From: Edwardsiella ictaluri ATCC 33202
GTDB lineage: Bacteria; Pseudomonadota; Gammaproteobacteria; Enterobacterales; Enterobacteriaceae
Length of the DNA stretch: 64,000 bases
Direction: 5' to 3'
Assembly: GCF_000264785.1 (NCBI RefSeq)
Contig: NZ_AFJI01000060.1
Span: 5 to 64,004 of the forward strand
In this document: positions 38,952-49,127 of the stretch, piece after piece
How the letters are laid out: each line of letters opens with the position of its first letter
How positions within the stretch are numbered: the first letter of the stretch is position 1
Program-made: the position numbers and the translations under genes
Notes under the pieces: generated by a model
The model's database searches: none
The model's input: only the letters and a program-made list of their open reading frames with translations
What the model was told of the DNA's origin: nothing

Positions 38952-39983
38952 ATGCCACACCTTTCTTCCCCCAACGACGCTGAACAGCACATCTGCCTGA
39001 GCGGCGATCGTCCCACCGGCCCACTGCACCTCGGCCACTACGTCGGTTCCCTGCGCCAGCGCCTTACGCTGCAGCAACGATTCCCGCTGTATGTGATGAT
39101 CGCCGATCTACAGGGACTCACTGACAACGGCAGTCAACCGCAAAAGGTGGCGGACAACATTCTACAGGTGATGGCAGACTATCTGGCAGTCGGTATCGAT
39201 CCCCAACGGGCTACGCTGTGCCTGCAGTCGGCGCTGCCCGCGCTGGCAGAGCTGACGATGCTGTATATGAATATCGTCAGCGTGGCGCGCGTGGCGCGGA
39301 ACCCCACGGTAAAGGCCGAGATTGCCCAGAAAGGCTTTGCCAACTCGCTGCCGGCCGGTTTTCTGCTCTACCCGATAAGTCAGGCCGCCGATATCACCGC
39401 GTTCGGCGCCGATCGCATCCCAGTCGGCGATGATCAGCTGCCGATGCTTGAGCAAACCAACGAGATCGTCCAGCGCATGAACACCCTTTTGCCACAGCCA
39501 GTGCTGCGTCCCTGCCAGGCGATCCTCAGCCAGGTAGGGCGGCTACCGGGCATCGACGGCAACGCCAAGATGTCCAAATCCCTGGGGAATACCCTGCCGC
39601 TCAGCGCCGATCCCGCGCAGATCCGGGCGGCGGTTCACGCCATGTACACCGATCCCGCCCATCTGCGGGTCAGCGATCCGGGACGGGTCGAGGGCAACGT
39701 CGTCTTCACCTATCTCGACGCCTTTCATCCCTGCGCCGAACGGGTGGCCGAGATGAAGGCGCACTACCGCCGCGGTGGCCTCGGCGACAGCCAGTGTAAA
39801 CGCGAGCTGGAGGAGTGTCTGCAGACCCTGCTGGCGCCGATCCGTCAGCGGCGCGCCGAGCTGTTGGCGGATCGAGCCCAGCTGCTGCAGATCCTGCAGG
39901 CAGGAAGCGAACGGGCGCGCGAGGTCAGTCAGCAAACGCTGGTGGCGGTCAAACGGGGGCTGGGGCTGCCGCTGATGTACTGA
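38952..39983 (+). CDS. trpS2: Second tryptophanyl-tRNA synthetase (TrpS2)
   Basis: This 343-aa class I synthetase has the HIGH-type motif PTGPLHLGHYVGSL, the TrpRS region DLQGLTDN and GDDQLPMLEQTNEIV, and the KMSKS loop NAKMSKSLGN. It charges tRNA-Trp. The housekeeping trpS of enterobacteria lies in the dam-rpe-gph operon, so this is a paralogue; its sequence resembles the group with auxiliary, often indolmycin-tolerant enzymes, which is recalled and not tested. A GGAGAG site precedes the ATG. It lies behind tyrP and the leader ORF. Confidence 0.88.
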   Translation: MPHLSSPNDAEQHICLSGDRPTGPLHLGHYVGSLRQRLTLQQRFPLYVMIADLQGLTDNGSQPQKVADNILQVMADYLAVGIDPQRATLCLQSALPALAELTMLYMNIVSVARVARNPTVKAEIAQKGFANSLPAGFLLYPISQAADITAFGADRIPVGDDQLPMLEQTNEIVQRMNTLLPQPVLRPCQAILSQVGRLPGIDGNAKMSKSLGNTLPLSADPAQIRAAVHAMYTDPAHLRVSDPGRVEGNVVFTYLDAFHPCAERVAEMKAHYRRGGLGDSQCKRELEECLQTLLAPIRQRRAELLADRAQLLQILQAGSERAREVSQQTLVAVKRGLGLPLMY

Positions 39984-40065
39984 GCCAGGATGGGAAAACA
40001 GGGAAGGGACGAAATAAAGGAGCGCGGGAGAAACAGGCGGCGCGTAAACGCCGCCGTACCGGTCG

Positions 40066-40620
40066 TCAGAAACTGAGACCGACCCCAACGTAGGGACCAT
40101 CGGCGACTGCATTATCGCGGTGACCGTTTTTACCGGCCAGATTAATATAGCGGTAACCGACGTCCACACTCAGTGGACGCATCACGTTCCAGCGCACCCC
40201 ACCGGTAGCCTCCGTATAGTCTTTAATTCCGCTGGACAGGGAGTCCGGCGCATAGTAGGCAGAGCCGTACAGGGCGAAGCTTTGACCCAGCGGCAGGTTA
40301 ACGCCGCCGCCGATCGCCACGGCATAGTCATCGCTGCCGCCGCCACTGTGCTTCGGATTCAGATACATGGCCTTACCGCCCACGGAGATGATGGCGGAAC
40401 CCAAAGGTACGCCCAACCCCAGTCCCAGGCCAACGATATCACCGTCATTATCACTGTGTGCCCAGTTCAGGGTCGAGTACAGGCCTGACGACCCGGTCCC
40501 CAGACCGACCTCCAGATTGGTAAAATCCTTACCGGCCTGTCCGTTCAGACTGATCGCCTGTGCTGCCCCACTCAACAGTAGCGCGCTGCCGGCTACCAGG
40601 CAGTAAAACGACTTCTTCAT
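40066..40620 (-). CDS. yfaZ: YfaZ family outer-membrane protein
   Basis: The start at 40620 gives 184 aa with a typical signal peptide (MKKSFYCLVAGSALLLSGAAQA, cleavage after residue 22). The mature part is Gly-rich with alternating strands and ends in VGVGLSF, a C-terminal Phe typical of outer-membrane beta-barrels. It matches E. coli YfaZ (180 aa), of unknown function. In E. coli yfaY and yfaZ are adjacent; here tyrP and trpS2 lie between them. Confidence 0.9.
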   Translation of the reverse strand: MKKSFYCLVAGSALLLSGAAQAISLNGQAGKDFTNLEVGLGTGSSGLYSTLNWAHSDNDGDIVGLGLGLGVPLGSAIISVGGKAMYLNPKHSGGGSDDYAVAIGGGVNLPLGQSFALYGSAYYAPDSLSSGIKDYTEATGGVRWNVMRPLSVDVGYRYINLAGKNGHRDNAVADGPYVGVGLSF

Positions 40621-40827
40621 TGAATTTTCCTTATCAAACATTAAAAAATGTGCTCCAACATTTTCCCAACACCCAGCCGCCCCACCGGTGAAAAATGCGC
40701 CTCCGGCATCCACCCGCCCTGCGGGGTCATCGGCTCACCGCCCCGCTCCGCGTGAGAACGGCGACGGGAGGCGTGGCGCAGAGCGCCCCGAGGGCGTTAG
40801 CATAGCGGGAAGTCCGGAGAAACAGAA

Positions 40828-40861
40828 TAAAAAAAGCGCCCCGTTGCCAGGCCGGGCGCAC
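40828..40861 (-). terminator. Rho-independent terminator of the men operon
   Basis: On the minus strand GCGCCC (rc of 40854-40859) pairs with GGGCGC (rc of 40836-40841) and is followed by seven T residues (A run 40829-40835). It lies about 55 bp past the menE stop. Confidence 0.85.
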
Positions 40862-40915
40862 TATTTAAGATTATCCCGACGTCGCCGTACGGCAAGCGGG
40901 CGACACCGGGTACCG

Positions 40916-42316
40916 TCAGGTCAGATCCACCTGCGCGCGGTAGGCCTGCACGGCCCACTGCTGCACCTGACGGCGAGCGATTTTAATCCCGCCACTTTTC
41001 AGCGTTTCGGGCAGCAAAAGCCAGGCCACCGGACGCTGAAAGCGCGCTACCCGGCTTTCCAACCAGGCGGCCAGCGACGCCGGCGCCACGCTGCACTCCA
41101 CCACCGCCAGCGGACGCTGGCCAAACTCGGCGTCATCCACCGGCACGATAAAGGCCTGAGAAACCGCCGGATGCTGCTGCAGAATACGCTCGATATCCTC
41201 CGGCTGGATCCCCTCACCCCCGCTGAAAAACTGGTTATCCAACCGCCCCAGTATGCGCAGCTCGCCGGACGCCCACGCCCCGCGATCGCGGGTATGGAAC
41301 CAGCCGTCGTCACCCAGCAGCGGGTGCAGACGTCCATCCTGCCAGTAACCGCAGGCCATGCTGTCGCCGCGCAGCAGGACTTCGCCGTCCGCCGCCAGGC
41401 AAACCTCACGCTGCGACAGGGCCGTTCCCACGCCCGGCAGGGCATCCGCACGCTTGGCGCACACCGTGGAGGCCATCTCCGTCAGACCATAGCCGCACCA
41501 ACAGCGAATACCGCGCGCCTCCGCCGCCTGGGTTAGCGCCAGCGGGATCATCGCCCCTCCCAGCAAAACGTCGCGCAGGGCCACCGGCTGCGGCGACTGC
41601 AGCAGACGCCACAGCTGGGTCGGCACCAGCGACGCATGGCTACAGCCGTCCAGCGCCCGTTCCAGCGGGTGCATCGCACGCAGCGCCAGGCGGGCACCGG
41701 CGAGCAGCCAGCGCCAGACGATCCCCTGTCCGGAGACATGGTACAGCGGCAGCGACAGCAGCCAGGTATCCTGCGCCGCCAGTGGCATCAGGGAGATCAC
41801 GCCCCGGGCCGAGGCCAGATGCGCTGCAGCCGTATGCACCGCCGCCTTAGGCAACCCACTGGACCCCGAGGTCAACGTCAGCGTCGCCTGGCGCCGGGAC
41901 GCCCATGGGGCAGACGCCGCGGCCGCCCCCGAACGTAAATACAGCGTCTGAATCCCCTCGGGCCAGCTCAGCGCAGGCCCGGGCGCCAAATCCAGCATAA
42001 AGGCCACATTGAGCCGCGGCAGCAAGACGTCGAGCAGCGCGGCGGGCAGCTGTGGGTTCAGCGGCAGCACCCGGGCGCCCAGCTGCAGCAACGCCAGATA
42101 GGCATACAGCGCCTCGGGGCCATTTTTCGCCCGCAAAGCAACTACGGCACCGGAGACGACGCCCTGTACGCATAGCCCGTCGGCCAGCCCATCAATACGC
42201 TGCGCCAGCGTCTGCCAGTCAATCTCCTCGCCGTCGCTGCGCAGCGCGATATCGGCCGGACGCTGATGCGCCCAGTGACGCCAGGGCCAGTCGTCAAAGC
42301 ACCTCACCCCTGCCAT
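40916..42316 (-). CDS. menE: o-Succinylbenzoate-CoA ligase MenE
   Basis: This 466-aa ANL-superfamily ligase has the adenylation motif [25 protein letters not shown], and the C-terminal hinge [22 protein letters not shown]. It activates o-succinylbenzoate with ATP and CoA in menaquinone synthesis. The ATG at 42316 overlaps the menC stop by 13 bp. It is the last gene of menF, menD, menH, menB, menC, menE and is followed by a terminator. Confidence 0.95.
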   Translation of the reverse strand: MAGVRCFDDWPWRHWAHQRPADIALRSDGEEIDWQTLAQRIDGLADGLCVQGVVSGAVVALRAKNGPEALYAYLALLQLGARVLPLNPQLPAALLDVLLPRLNVAFMLDLAPGPALSWPEGIQTLYLRSGAAAASAPWASRRQATLTLTSGSSGLPKAAVHTAAAHLASARGVISLMPLAAQDTWLLSLPLYHVSGQGIVWRWLLAGARLALRAMHPLERALDGCSHASLVPTQLWRLLQSPQPVALRDVLLGGAMIPLALTQAAEARGIRCWCGYGLTEMASTVCAKRADALPGVGTALSQREVCLAADGEVLLRGDSMACGYWQDGRLHPLLGDDGWFHTRDRGAWASGELRILGRLDNQFFSGGEGIQPEDIERILQQHPAVSQAFIVPVDDAEFGQRPLAVVECSVAPASLAAWLESRVARFQRPVAWLLLPETLKSGGIKIARRQVQQWAVQAYRAQVDLT

Positions 42317-43275
42317 ACCACGTCCAGCGTATCCTCACCCCACAGCGGCAGCGTACACGCCGGCCATGCCCGCAGCAGCTGCGCCTGCATCAGCATCAGG
42401 GTATCCAGACCCGGCGGCGTGCCCGGCGTCAGCCAGGCCGCCATGCGCGCCAGCTGACTCAGCCCCAGGCTGGATTCAATACTGGAGCTGATCACTGCAC
42501 TCAAACCCGCCTGGTGCGCCTGTGTCACCAGCTGCCGACAGCGCTGCAGGCTGCCGGTCAGGGTCGGCTTGATGATGATGGCCGCCACGCCCGGCTCCGC
42601 CTCGACGCGGAAGTCCGCATCGCGCACGCTCTCATCCCAGGCGATGGCGATCCCGGTGTCGCGGGCAAAGGCGCGCGACTCATCGCGGGTCTTGCACGGC
42701 TCTTCCAGAAACAGAATACGGTCGCGCCAGTCCGGATTGACATACTTGGCAAAACCATCCGCCTTGGCCCGGGTCCAGCTACGGTTGGCATCCAGACGCA
42801 GATGCAGATCCGGCAGCGCCTCCAGCAGTAGATTGACGATCATTCCGTCGCGCACCGCCTCATACAGCCCGACCTTCACCTTGGCCACTTTCTCGCCGGG
42901 GATCGACTGCAGCACCTGAAACAGCGCATCGGGATCGCCGTTGCACAGCGTCGCCGATCGGTAGTTGGCTGCCTGCGGCAGCGTACCGGAAAGCTCCGCC
43001 TGCGCACAACTCAGGCCAAAGGCAACCGATGGCAGCGGGCTCTCCGCCGGCGCCGCGCCCACCTGCCACTGCGCCAACAGGCGGCACGCGGCCTCCTGAG
43101 CTTCAGGCAGCGTTTCATGGCTAAACTCCGGTAACGGGGCTATCTCGCCCCACCCTTCGCGTCCGTCCTCGTGCAGCCGCACCAGTAGCCCATCGCGGCT
43201 TTTCAGCCGCTGGTTACGCAGCGCGACACCGGCGTCCACCGGCAGACGATAGCGATACAACGTGGCCTGACGCAT
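42304..43275 (-). CDS. menC: o-Succinylbenzoate synthase MenC
   Basis: This 323-aa enolase-superfamily enzyme dehydrates SHCHC to o-succinylbenzoate. The catalytic Lys in [10 protein letters not shown], the metal ligands in RLDANRSW and ILFLEEPCK, and the second Lys in [10 protein letters not shown] are present. It overlaps the menB stop by one base and menE by 13 bp, so translation is coupled. Confidence 0.95.
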   Translation of the reverse strand: MRQATLYRYRLPVDAGVALRNQRLKSRDGLLVRLHEDGREGWGEIAPLPEFSHETLPEAQEAACRLLAQWQVGAAPAESPLPSVAFGLSCAQAELSGTLPQAANYRSATLCNGDPDALFQVLQSIPGEKVAKVKVGLYEAVRDGMIVNLLLEALPDLHLRLDANRSWTRAKADGFAKYVNPDWRDRILFLEEPCKTRDESRAFARDTGIAIAWDESVRDADFRVEAEPGVAAIIIKPTLTGSLQRCRQLVTQAHQAGLSAVISSSIESSLGLSQLARMAAWLTPGTPPGLDTLMLMQAQLLRAWPACTLPLWGEDTLDVVWQG

Positions 43276-44132
43276 TACGGATTCCGCTTAAACTTGGAAA
43301 AGTCCGGCTGACGCTTTTCGTTAAATGCGTTGCGCCCTTCCTGCCCCTCTTCCGTCATGTAGAACAGCATGGTGGCATTCCCCGCCAGCTCCTGCAGGCC
43401 AGCCTGCCCATCGCAGTCAGCGTTGAGCGCCGCCTTCAGGCAGCGCAGCGCCATCGGACTGTTGCGCAGCATCTCACGGCACCAGCGTACGGTCTCTTTC
43501 TCCAGATCCTCCAGCGGCACCACCGTGTTGACCAGCCCCATATCCAGCGCCTGCTGCGCGTCATACATCCGGCACAGGAACCAGATCTCGCGGGCTTTTT
43601 TCTGGCCGACGATGCGCGCCATATAAGATGCCCCCCAACCGCCGTCGAAGGAGCCGACCTTCGGGCCGGTCTGACCGAACTGAGCATTCTGTGCTGCGAT
43701 GGTCAGATCGCACATCATATGCAGGACGTGGCCCCCGCCGACCGCATAGCCAGCCACCATCGCCACCACCGGCTTCGGACAGGTACGGATCTGACGCTGA
43801 AAGTCGAGGACATTAAGGTGATGTACGCCGCTGTCATCGCGGTAGCCGCCGTAGTCGCCGCGGATCTTCTGATCACCGCCGGCGCAGAACGCCTTATCAC
43901 CGGCGCCGGTCAGCACGATCACGCCGATACCGTCGTCATAGCGCGCGTCGGCCAGCGCCTGCAGCATCTCTTTCACCGTCAGCGGGCGAAATGCGTTGCG
44001 CACCTGCGGGCGATTGATGGTGATTTTGGCAATACCGTCGGCGGACTTGTGATAGAGGATATCCTCAAAGTCGCCGCTGCAGTCCTGCCATGCGATCGGG
44101 GCATACAGCTCTTGTTCGCTTGGATACAGCAT
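43275..44132 (-). CDS. menB: 1,4-Dihydroxy-2-naphthoyl-CoA synthase MenB
   Basis: The start at 44132 ([15 protein letters not shown]) matches E. coli MenB; the open frame extends upstream without family support. The 285-aa crotonase-fold enzyme has the oxyanion-hole regions FCAGGDQ and YAVGGGH, and [21 protein letters not shown]. It closes the naphthoate ring of menaquinone. menH ends about 50 bp upstream, a spacing close to that in E. coli. Confidence 0.97.
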   Translation of the reverse strand: MLYPSEQELYAPIAWQDCSGDFEDILYHKSADGIAKITINRPQVRNAFRPLTVKEMLQALADARYDDGIGVIVLTGAGDKAFCAGGDQKIRGDYGGYRDDSGVHHLNVLDFQRQIRTCPKPVVAMVAGYAVGGGHVLHMMCDLTIAAQNAQFGQTGPKVGSFDGGWGASYMARIVGQKKAREIWFLCRMYDAQQALDMGLVNTVVPLEDLEKETVRWCREMLRNSPMALRCLKAALNADCDGQAGLQELAGNATMLFYMTEEGQEGRNAFNEKRQPDFSKFKRNP

Positions 44133-44182
44133 AATACGTTTCCTGTTAATAAAGATGCCGACCCGGCGGCGCGTCTGGCGCG

Positions 44183-44956
44183 TCAGCCGGGGGTTGATGT
44201 CGTTAAAAAGGTTCCCAGCGCGTCGCGAAACGCCCGCGGGTTGGCGCGGTGGGCGTTGTGGCCGGCGCCGTCTATCAGACGTACCGCCAGCCGCCAACGC
44301 CCGGCCAGCGTGCGAAACTTGGTGTCCTGTTCACCGCACAGATAACATAACGGACAGGTCAGTGTCGCCAGCGCCGCGCCCAGCGGTGGCTGGACACCCA
44401 GCGAGGTCGCCTGCAGCATCTGCGCCAGCGCCGCACCGGGCTGGCCGGCGCGCAGCGACACCAGGTCGGCCCGCGCCGACTCATCCAGATCGGCAAACAC
44501 CGGCTGTCGATACCAATCATCCAGCACCTGCGCCAGCGGCTCGCTGCGCAGGCGGTCGGCCCAGCGGCCGTCATGTGCCTGCCGCGCCTGGCGCTCCGCG
44601 GGCGTCTCCAGTCCGGGGTTTCCCCCCTCGACCGCCAGCGCCCATAGACCGGATGCACCCTGACAGCCATGATACATCGCCAGGCGACCGCCCAGCGAAT
44701 AGCCGATCAGCCCATAGGACGTTACCCCGGCGGCGCGCAGCGTATCGCGCAGCGCGGCATCGCACCGGGCAAAGTCGTCCACCGTCAGCGCCGCCGAGTC
44801 ACCGTGCCCCGGTAGATCGATCAGCACATGCGCATACTGTGGCAATGCCTGCGCCTGCGCCAGCCACTCACGGTGACTGCCGAGAAAACCGTGCAGCCAT
44901 ACCAGGGTCGGCGCATCGGGAGACGCAGCCGCCAGACGGCGATAGGCCAGGATCAC
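44183..44956 (-). CDS. menH: SHCHC synthase MenH
   Basis: This 257-aa alpha/beta hydrolase has the oxyanion segment [12 protein letters not shown], the nucleophile elbow GYSLGGRLA, and the catalytic His in GAGHNAH. It eliminates pyruvate from SEPHCHC to give SHCHC. It overlaps the menD stop by 4 nt (ATGA-type), consistent with the menF-D-H-B-C-E operon. Confidence 0.94.
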   Translation of the reverse strand: MILAYRRLAAASPDAPTLVWLHGFLGSHREWLAQAQALPQYAHVLIDLPGHGDSAALTVDDFARCDAALRDTLRAAGVTSYGLIGYSLGGRLAMYHGCQGASGLWALAVEGGNPGLETPAERQARQAHDGRWADRLRSEPLAQVLDDWYRQPVFADLDESARADLVSLRAGQPGAALAQMLQATSLGVQPPLGAALATLTCPLCYLCGEQDTKFRTLAGRWRLAVRLIDGAGHNAHRANPRAFRDALGTFLTTSTPG

Positions 44957-46632
44957 AGCGCGGCCACCTTACCCAGCAGCTGCTGCAGCGCCTCCGCGCC
45001 CGCCGTGCCGGGTACCCGCAGTTCGATCAGCGTCGTCCCGCAACGCCGCCAGCCCTGAGAGACCGCGTCGGTCAGCGCCGCCCAGTCCACCGGGCAGGCG
45101 TAGTCCAAATCAAACAGCGCCGCCGCGTGGCGGAAGTCCACATTCTGCGGCATCAGGTAAAAGCGCTCGCGCTCCGCCGGTGGCGTTGGCAGCATGGAGA
45201 AAATCTGCCCACCGTTGTTATTCACCACGATCACCACCGTCGGCGCAGTCACCTGACGCAGTAGCGCCAGACCGTTAATATCGTACAACGCCGACAGATC
45301 GCCCAGGATCGCCAGCGTCGGCAGCCCGCTGCCGCGCTGTACCCCGGCAATGGTTGAAACCAGTCCATCGATACCGCTGGCGCCACGGTTACTGTATACC
45401 GGATAGCCTGCAGGCAGCTGCCCCAGCGCATCGACCAGGCGCACGATCAGGCTATTACCGACAAACAGCTGTCCCCGCAGCGGCAGCAGCTGTGCCAGCC
45501 GGTGCGCCACCTGCGCCTCACCAAACGACGCCTGCAGCGTTTGCTCCACGCACTGGGCAGCCCGCCCGGCCAGCACCTTCAACTGCGGTGCCCAGGGGGC
45601 GGCAGGCTGCGCAGGATGTGCCTGTAGCCATGCCTGCACCGGCGCCACCAGACGGCGGCCGCGGTGACAGGCGGGATCAAGCCGCCCCGGCAACGGATCA
45701 ATCAGCCAGTAGCGCTGTGGCTTGCAGGCTGCCTGCCACTGCAGCAGACGCTTACCGGTCAGACTGGCGCCAAACTGCACGACAATCTCGGCCTGCGCCA
45801 GCAGGCGGCGCGCCTCTGCATGGGGAAGCCACAGATCGGCGCAGGGCAACGGCTGGCCACTTTGCGACAACACATCCCCCAGCACCGGCCAGCCCAGCTC
45901 CTCACCCCACGCGGCCGCCTGTCGGCCCGCTTCGGCGTCAACGCGGCCAATCAGCACCACCCCGCGACGGCGGCGCCACTGCGCCCAATCCACCTCTGCA
46001 CGCAGCGCGCCCGTATAGGGGGAGCTCTCCTGCAGCCAGGGCGTCTCGCCCTGCCACCAGCAGCCCAGCGCCGCAGACCACCCCTGCTGTCCATCGTCAT
46101 CCTCGCCGTACAGCGGATCTGCGAATGGGCAGTTGATGTGCAGTGCGCCGTGGTCGAGGCGGGCCATGGCGCTATCGATGCTGGAAACCAGCCAGGCAGC
46201 GGAGATATCTGGCGTAGGCCGGGGAAGACTGAGGGTTTCCGTCGGGTGGGAGGCGAACATGTTCTGTTGGCGGATCGCCTGGTTGGCACCGCAGTCGATC
46301 AGCTCTGGCGGACGGTCGGCGGTCAGCAGGATCAGCCGCTCTCCGGTCAGACCGGCCTCGATCAGCGCCGGATAGAGATTGGCAACGGCCGTTCCCGACG
46401 TGACGATCACCGCCACCGGCTGACCACTGACTTTGGCCAGCCCCAGCGCCAAATGCCCTAGGCCGCGCTCGTCGAAATGGGTATGACTATGCAGGCGGGG
46501 ATGGGATGCTGCCGCCATCGTCAGCGGCGTAGAGCGGGAACCGGGAGCGATACAGACATGATGTACGCCGTGACGGGTCAACGCTTCAAGCAGCACCGAG
46601 GCCCAGCGACGGTTAAACAGAATAGATGACAT
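44953..46632 (-). CDS. menD: SEPHCHC synthase MenD
   Basis: This 559-aa thiamine-diphosphate enzyme joins isochorismate and 2-oxoglutarate. The TPP-site Glu region ([16 protein letters not shown]), the [11 protein letters not shown] segment and the C-terminal [17 protein letters not shown] with [10 protein letters not shown] metal/TPP motif are intact. In E. coli menD is close to menF; here a 238-bp gap separates them and contains an extended -10-like element. Confidence 0.95.
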   Translation of the reverse strand: MSSILFNRRWASVLLEALTRHGVHHVCIAPGSRSTPLTMAAASHPRLHSHTHFDERGLGHLALGLAKVSGQPVAVIVTSGTAVANLYPALIEAGLTGERLILLTADRPPELIDCGANQAIRQQNMFASHPTETLSLPRPTPDISAAWLVSSIDSAMARLDHGALHINCPFADPLYGEDDDGQQGWSAALGCWWQGETPWLQESSPYTGALRAEVDWAQWRRRRGVVLIGRVDAEAGRQAAAWGEELGWPVLGDVLSQSGQPLPCADLWLPHAEARRLLAQAEIVVQFGASLTGKRLLQWQAACKPQRYWLIDPLPGRLDPACHRGRRLVAPVQAWLQAHPAQPAAPWAPQLKVLAGRAAQCVEQTLQASFGEAQVAHRLAQLLPLRGQLFVGNSLIVRLVDALGQLPAGYPVYSNRGASGIDGLVSTIAGVQRGSGLPTLAILGDLSALYDINGLALLRQVTAPTVVIVVNNNGGQIFSMLPTPPAERERFYLMPQNVDFRHAAALFDLDYACPVDWAALTDAVSQGWRRCGTTLIELRVPGTAGAEALQQLLGKVAAL

Positions 46633-46743
46633 GGCGACTCAACAGTGGCTTAGCGGATTGCACGTCCTGCAGCTGCAGCGGGCAGGCTGGCAGCGGCTTC
46701 CTGACGCGCGCGTTGGTGTACAGCACACCCCACGCAGAGGCAC

Positions 46744-46774
46744 AGTGTAACACTATGATTTAAAAGAGAATCAA
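46744..46774 (-). promoter_or_regulatory. Possible menD promoter in the menF-menD gap
   Basis: On the minus strand TGTTACACT (rc of 46744-46752), an extended -10 shape, follows a TTGATT element (rc of 46769-46774) in an AT-rich stretch. The 19-bp spacer is long. It would allow menD-E expression apart from menF. Confidence 0.35.
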
Positions 46775-46870
46775 ATATAAAATATGACCAATATGGTACA
46801 CCAGCCTCATCCATATCACAATCCGTGTACTGCGCATATACCGCCCCGATCGCAGCTTTTGTCTCCGATG

Positions 46871-48199
46871 CTACAGGCTCTCGCCCTCCAGCAGCGTACG
46901 CAGACCGGCCGCCTTATTCTCAATTTCCAGCCACTCTTGCTGCGGATCCGAGCCCGCCACGATACCCGCACCGGCATACAAATGGATACGCTCGTCTTCG
47001 ATCAGCGCCGAACGCAACGCAACGGCAAACTCGGCCTGCGCCAGCGCAAGGTAGCCTGCAGAGCCCGCATACCAGCCGCGCGCAAAGGGCTCATCGCGCA
47101 TAATAAAATAGCGTGCGGGCTCACGAGGCAGTCCAGCCACCGCCGCTGTAGGCTGCAGGCGGCGCAGGCATTCAGCATCATCCTGCCGGTTGAGAATCAC
47201 ATGGATGCTGCGACGCAGATGCTGTACCTTGCGCAGCGCCACAATCTCCGCCGCCATCACCTCCAGCGTCGGCGCACCCGCGCCGCTGCACAGGCGCTGG
47301 CAGATATCATCAACCACCAGCAGATTTTCATGCTGATTCTTGCCATCTTGCATCAGCCATGCCGCGTTAGCCCGGCGCTGCACCTCGTTTTCACCGCGGG
47401 CGACGGTACCGGCCAGCGCCTCGGTCTCCAGCTGCCGACCAATACGGCGGTACAGCCGCTCCGGCGACGATCCCAAAAATGCCCGGTGCGGCGCCAACGC
47501 CAGCATAAAGTGGTAGCAACGGTGGTTGACTGCCCGGCTGGCGGCCAGAAACTGTGCTGCGCGCAGTGGCTCACAGAGGGTTAAGGTGGTACGGCGCGCC
47601 ATCACTACCTTGGCAAATTCATTGCGGGCGATCGCTGCCAGCGCCTGGGTCAGCAGCGCGCACCAGGCGCCGTGATCGGGCTGATGGGCGGCGCTCAGCA
47701 CCTGAGCCTGTAGGGACCCCAGCGGCTGCGGCGGCAGCAGCGTGGCCAGATCGCTCAACGCCCGCGGCAGATCCTCCTGCAGCGATGTCTCGCTGTACAG
47801 GTATACCACCAGCTCAGCCCTATCACCGTAGCGCAGCAGCGCCAGACGCGGTAAAAACAGCAGGCTCTCCACCTCACCATAGCCATCCAATGCCACGCGG
47901 TCGAAAGCATTCAGCCCCCAGATCCGCAGATCCGGATGGTTGTACCCCCGGATAAACGCCTGCGCCTGCCCGGCATCGCGAAACACCTTCAGCGCCCCAC
48001 ACACCGCGGCCTCCTCCTCATCACTGCGGTGGCGCCAGTAAAACTGCGGATACAGCGGCTGGGTCGCCAGCCACGCCAGCATCGAATCACTGTCATCCGC
48101 CGCAAAGGGCAGCGCCACTCTGACCAGTCCCGGACCCTGCTGGGCCGCTTTCTGTAGCTGGGGGACAATGCGTTGTATCAGAGCAGTAAAATGGTGCAC
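46871..48199 (-). CDS. menF: Isochorismate synthase MenF
   Basis: This 442-aa chorismate-binding enzyme has the conserved FAKVVMARRTTL, FLGSSPERLYRR, TEALAGTVARGE, and KNQHENLLVVDDI segments with the Mg ligands. It converts chorismate to isochorismate, the entry to menaquinone. It is the first gene of the men cluster, separated from menD by 238 bp with no gene in between; the gap carries AT-rich sequence but no other feature beyond the possible promoter. Confidence 0.94.
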   Translation of the reverse strand: MHHFTALIQRIVPQLQKAAQQGPGLVRVALPFAADDSDSMLAWLATQPLYPQFYWRHRSDEEEAAVCGALKVFRDAGQAQAFIRGYNHPDLRIWGLNAFDRVALDGYGEVESLLFLPRLALLRYGDRAELVVYLYSETSLQEDLPRALSDLATLLPPQPLGSLQAQVLSAAHQPDHGAWCALLTQALAAIARNEFAKVVMARRTTLTLCEPLRAAQFLAASRAVNHRCYHFMLALAPHRAFLGSSPERLYRRIGRQLETEALAGTVARGENEVQRRANAAWLMQDGKNQHENLLVVDDICQRLCSGAGAPTLEVMAAEIVALRKVQHLRRSIHVILNRQDDAECLRRLQPTAAVAGLPREPARYFIMRDEPFARGWYAGSAGYLALAQAEFAVALRSALIEDERIHLYAGAGIVAGSDPQQEWLEIENKAAGLRTLLEGESL

Positions 48200-48339
48200 G
48201 ACAACCTCGGTCGGGGATAACAGCGGTTAGGAGAGTGGTGAATTATACGGGGGATTAAAGAGAAAAAAAGCGGATGAGGGTGATATCGCTCCCACTGGCG
48301 GACAATCGTTGAAAAAGCCACCAGCGTGATGTCCCCGAT

Positions 48340-48843
48340 CTAGCGAACCTCTGCACCATCAACGCGAGTTTCCTCCTGCAACGGTACGCTGCGGCGCCGA
48401 CGTGCCGCCAGCCACAGGCCGCTATTTTTCATCCCATAGCCAAACAGCAGCCCCAGCAACAGTGACGGTATCACCAGACGCCAGTCACCGTCGGCGGCAA
48501 AAGTGGCGCAGCAGCCGATAAAGGTCCCCGGAACAAAGGAGAGCCAACGCTGGCTGGCCTGAACGCACATCAGAAAAGCCACCGCTCCCGTCAGTCCATA
48601 CCCCAGCAGCGCCATATGCGGCTGCAGCGCGCTGCCGTTGATGATGATCTCCGCCCAGAACACGCCGCTGCACAGGGTACACAGTGAGATACCCAGCCCT
48701 TTCAGCCCCCCCTGCGGACAGGCAAAGTACGCGGTACAACCCAGGAAACCGGCCCAGGCGGACAGTCCGAGGCTGATGGCGACCCATCCCCACACGGCCG
48801 ACAGGATCCCAGTGGTTAAGGCAATGGCAAGTAGGACGGACAT
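48340..48843 (-). CDS. ycdZ: DUF1097 inner-membrane protein YcdZ
   Basis: This 167-aa protein matches E. coli YcdZ (LLAIALTTGILSAVWGWVAISLGL, AGFLGCTAYFACPQGGLKGL, LLFGYGMKNSGLWLAARR). It is almost wholly hydrophobic with about five or six membrane helices; its function is unknown. An AGGAGAG site precedes the ATG. It is divergent from the C69 dipeptidase gene, with a CRP-like site in the shared gap. Confidence 0.9.
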   Translation of the reverse strand: MSVLLAIALTTGILSAVWGWVAISLGLSAWAGFLGCTAYFACPQGGLKGLGISLCTLCSGVFWAEIIINGSALQPHMALLGYGLTGAVAFLMCVQASQRWLSFVPGTFIGCCATFAADGDWRLVIPSLLLGLLFGYGMKNSGLWLAARRRRSVPLQEETRVDGAEVR

Positions 48844-48948
48844 CGCAGACTCTCCTGATACAAAAAGCGTAGTGTAGCGACGAGCGGGTAATATTCATTG
48901 ATAGGAATCACACCGATACTTAATCATTTCGTGATAATTACATTTCAG

Positions 48949-48964
48949 AGTGATATTAATCACA
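48949..48964. promoter_or_regulatory. CRP-like site between ycdZ and dipeptidase gene
   Basis: AGTGA-TATTAA-TCACA matches the CRP consensus TGTGA-N6-TCACA at 9 of 10 positions. FNR (TTGAT-N4-ATCAA) is a poorer fit. It lies about 105 bp from the ycdZ start and 164 bp from the dipeptidase start. Confidence 0.6.
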
Positions 48965-49127
48965 GTTTTATGTGGTTTATTCGATCCGCCATTCCCGACT
49001 GGCGCCGTGGTCATTTCCGCTTACAGAAGGTAACGCGCTTTTTATTGACATGGTTTGTAACTGACGCTGACGCGATCTACTGTGAAGGCGATTTACGAAG
49101 CAATACCTATAACGATTGGAGTCACTT

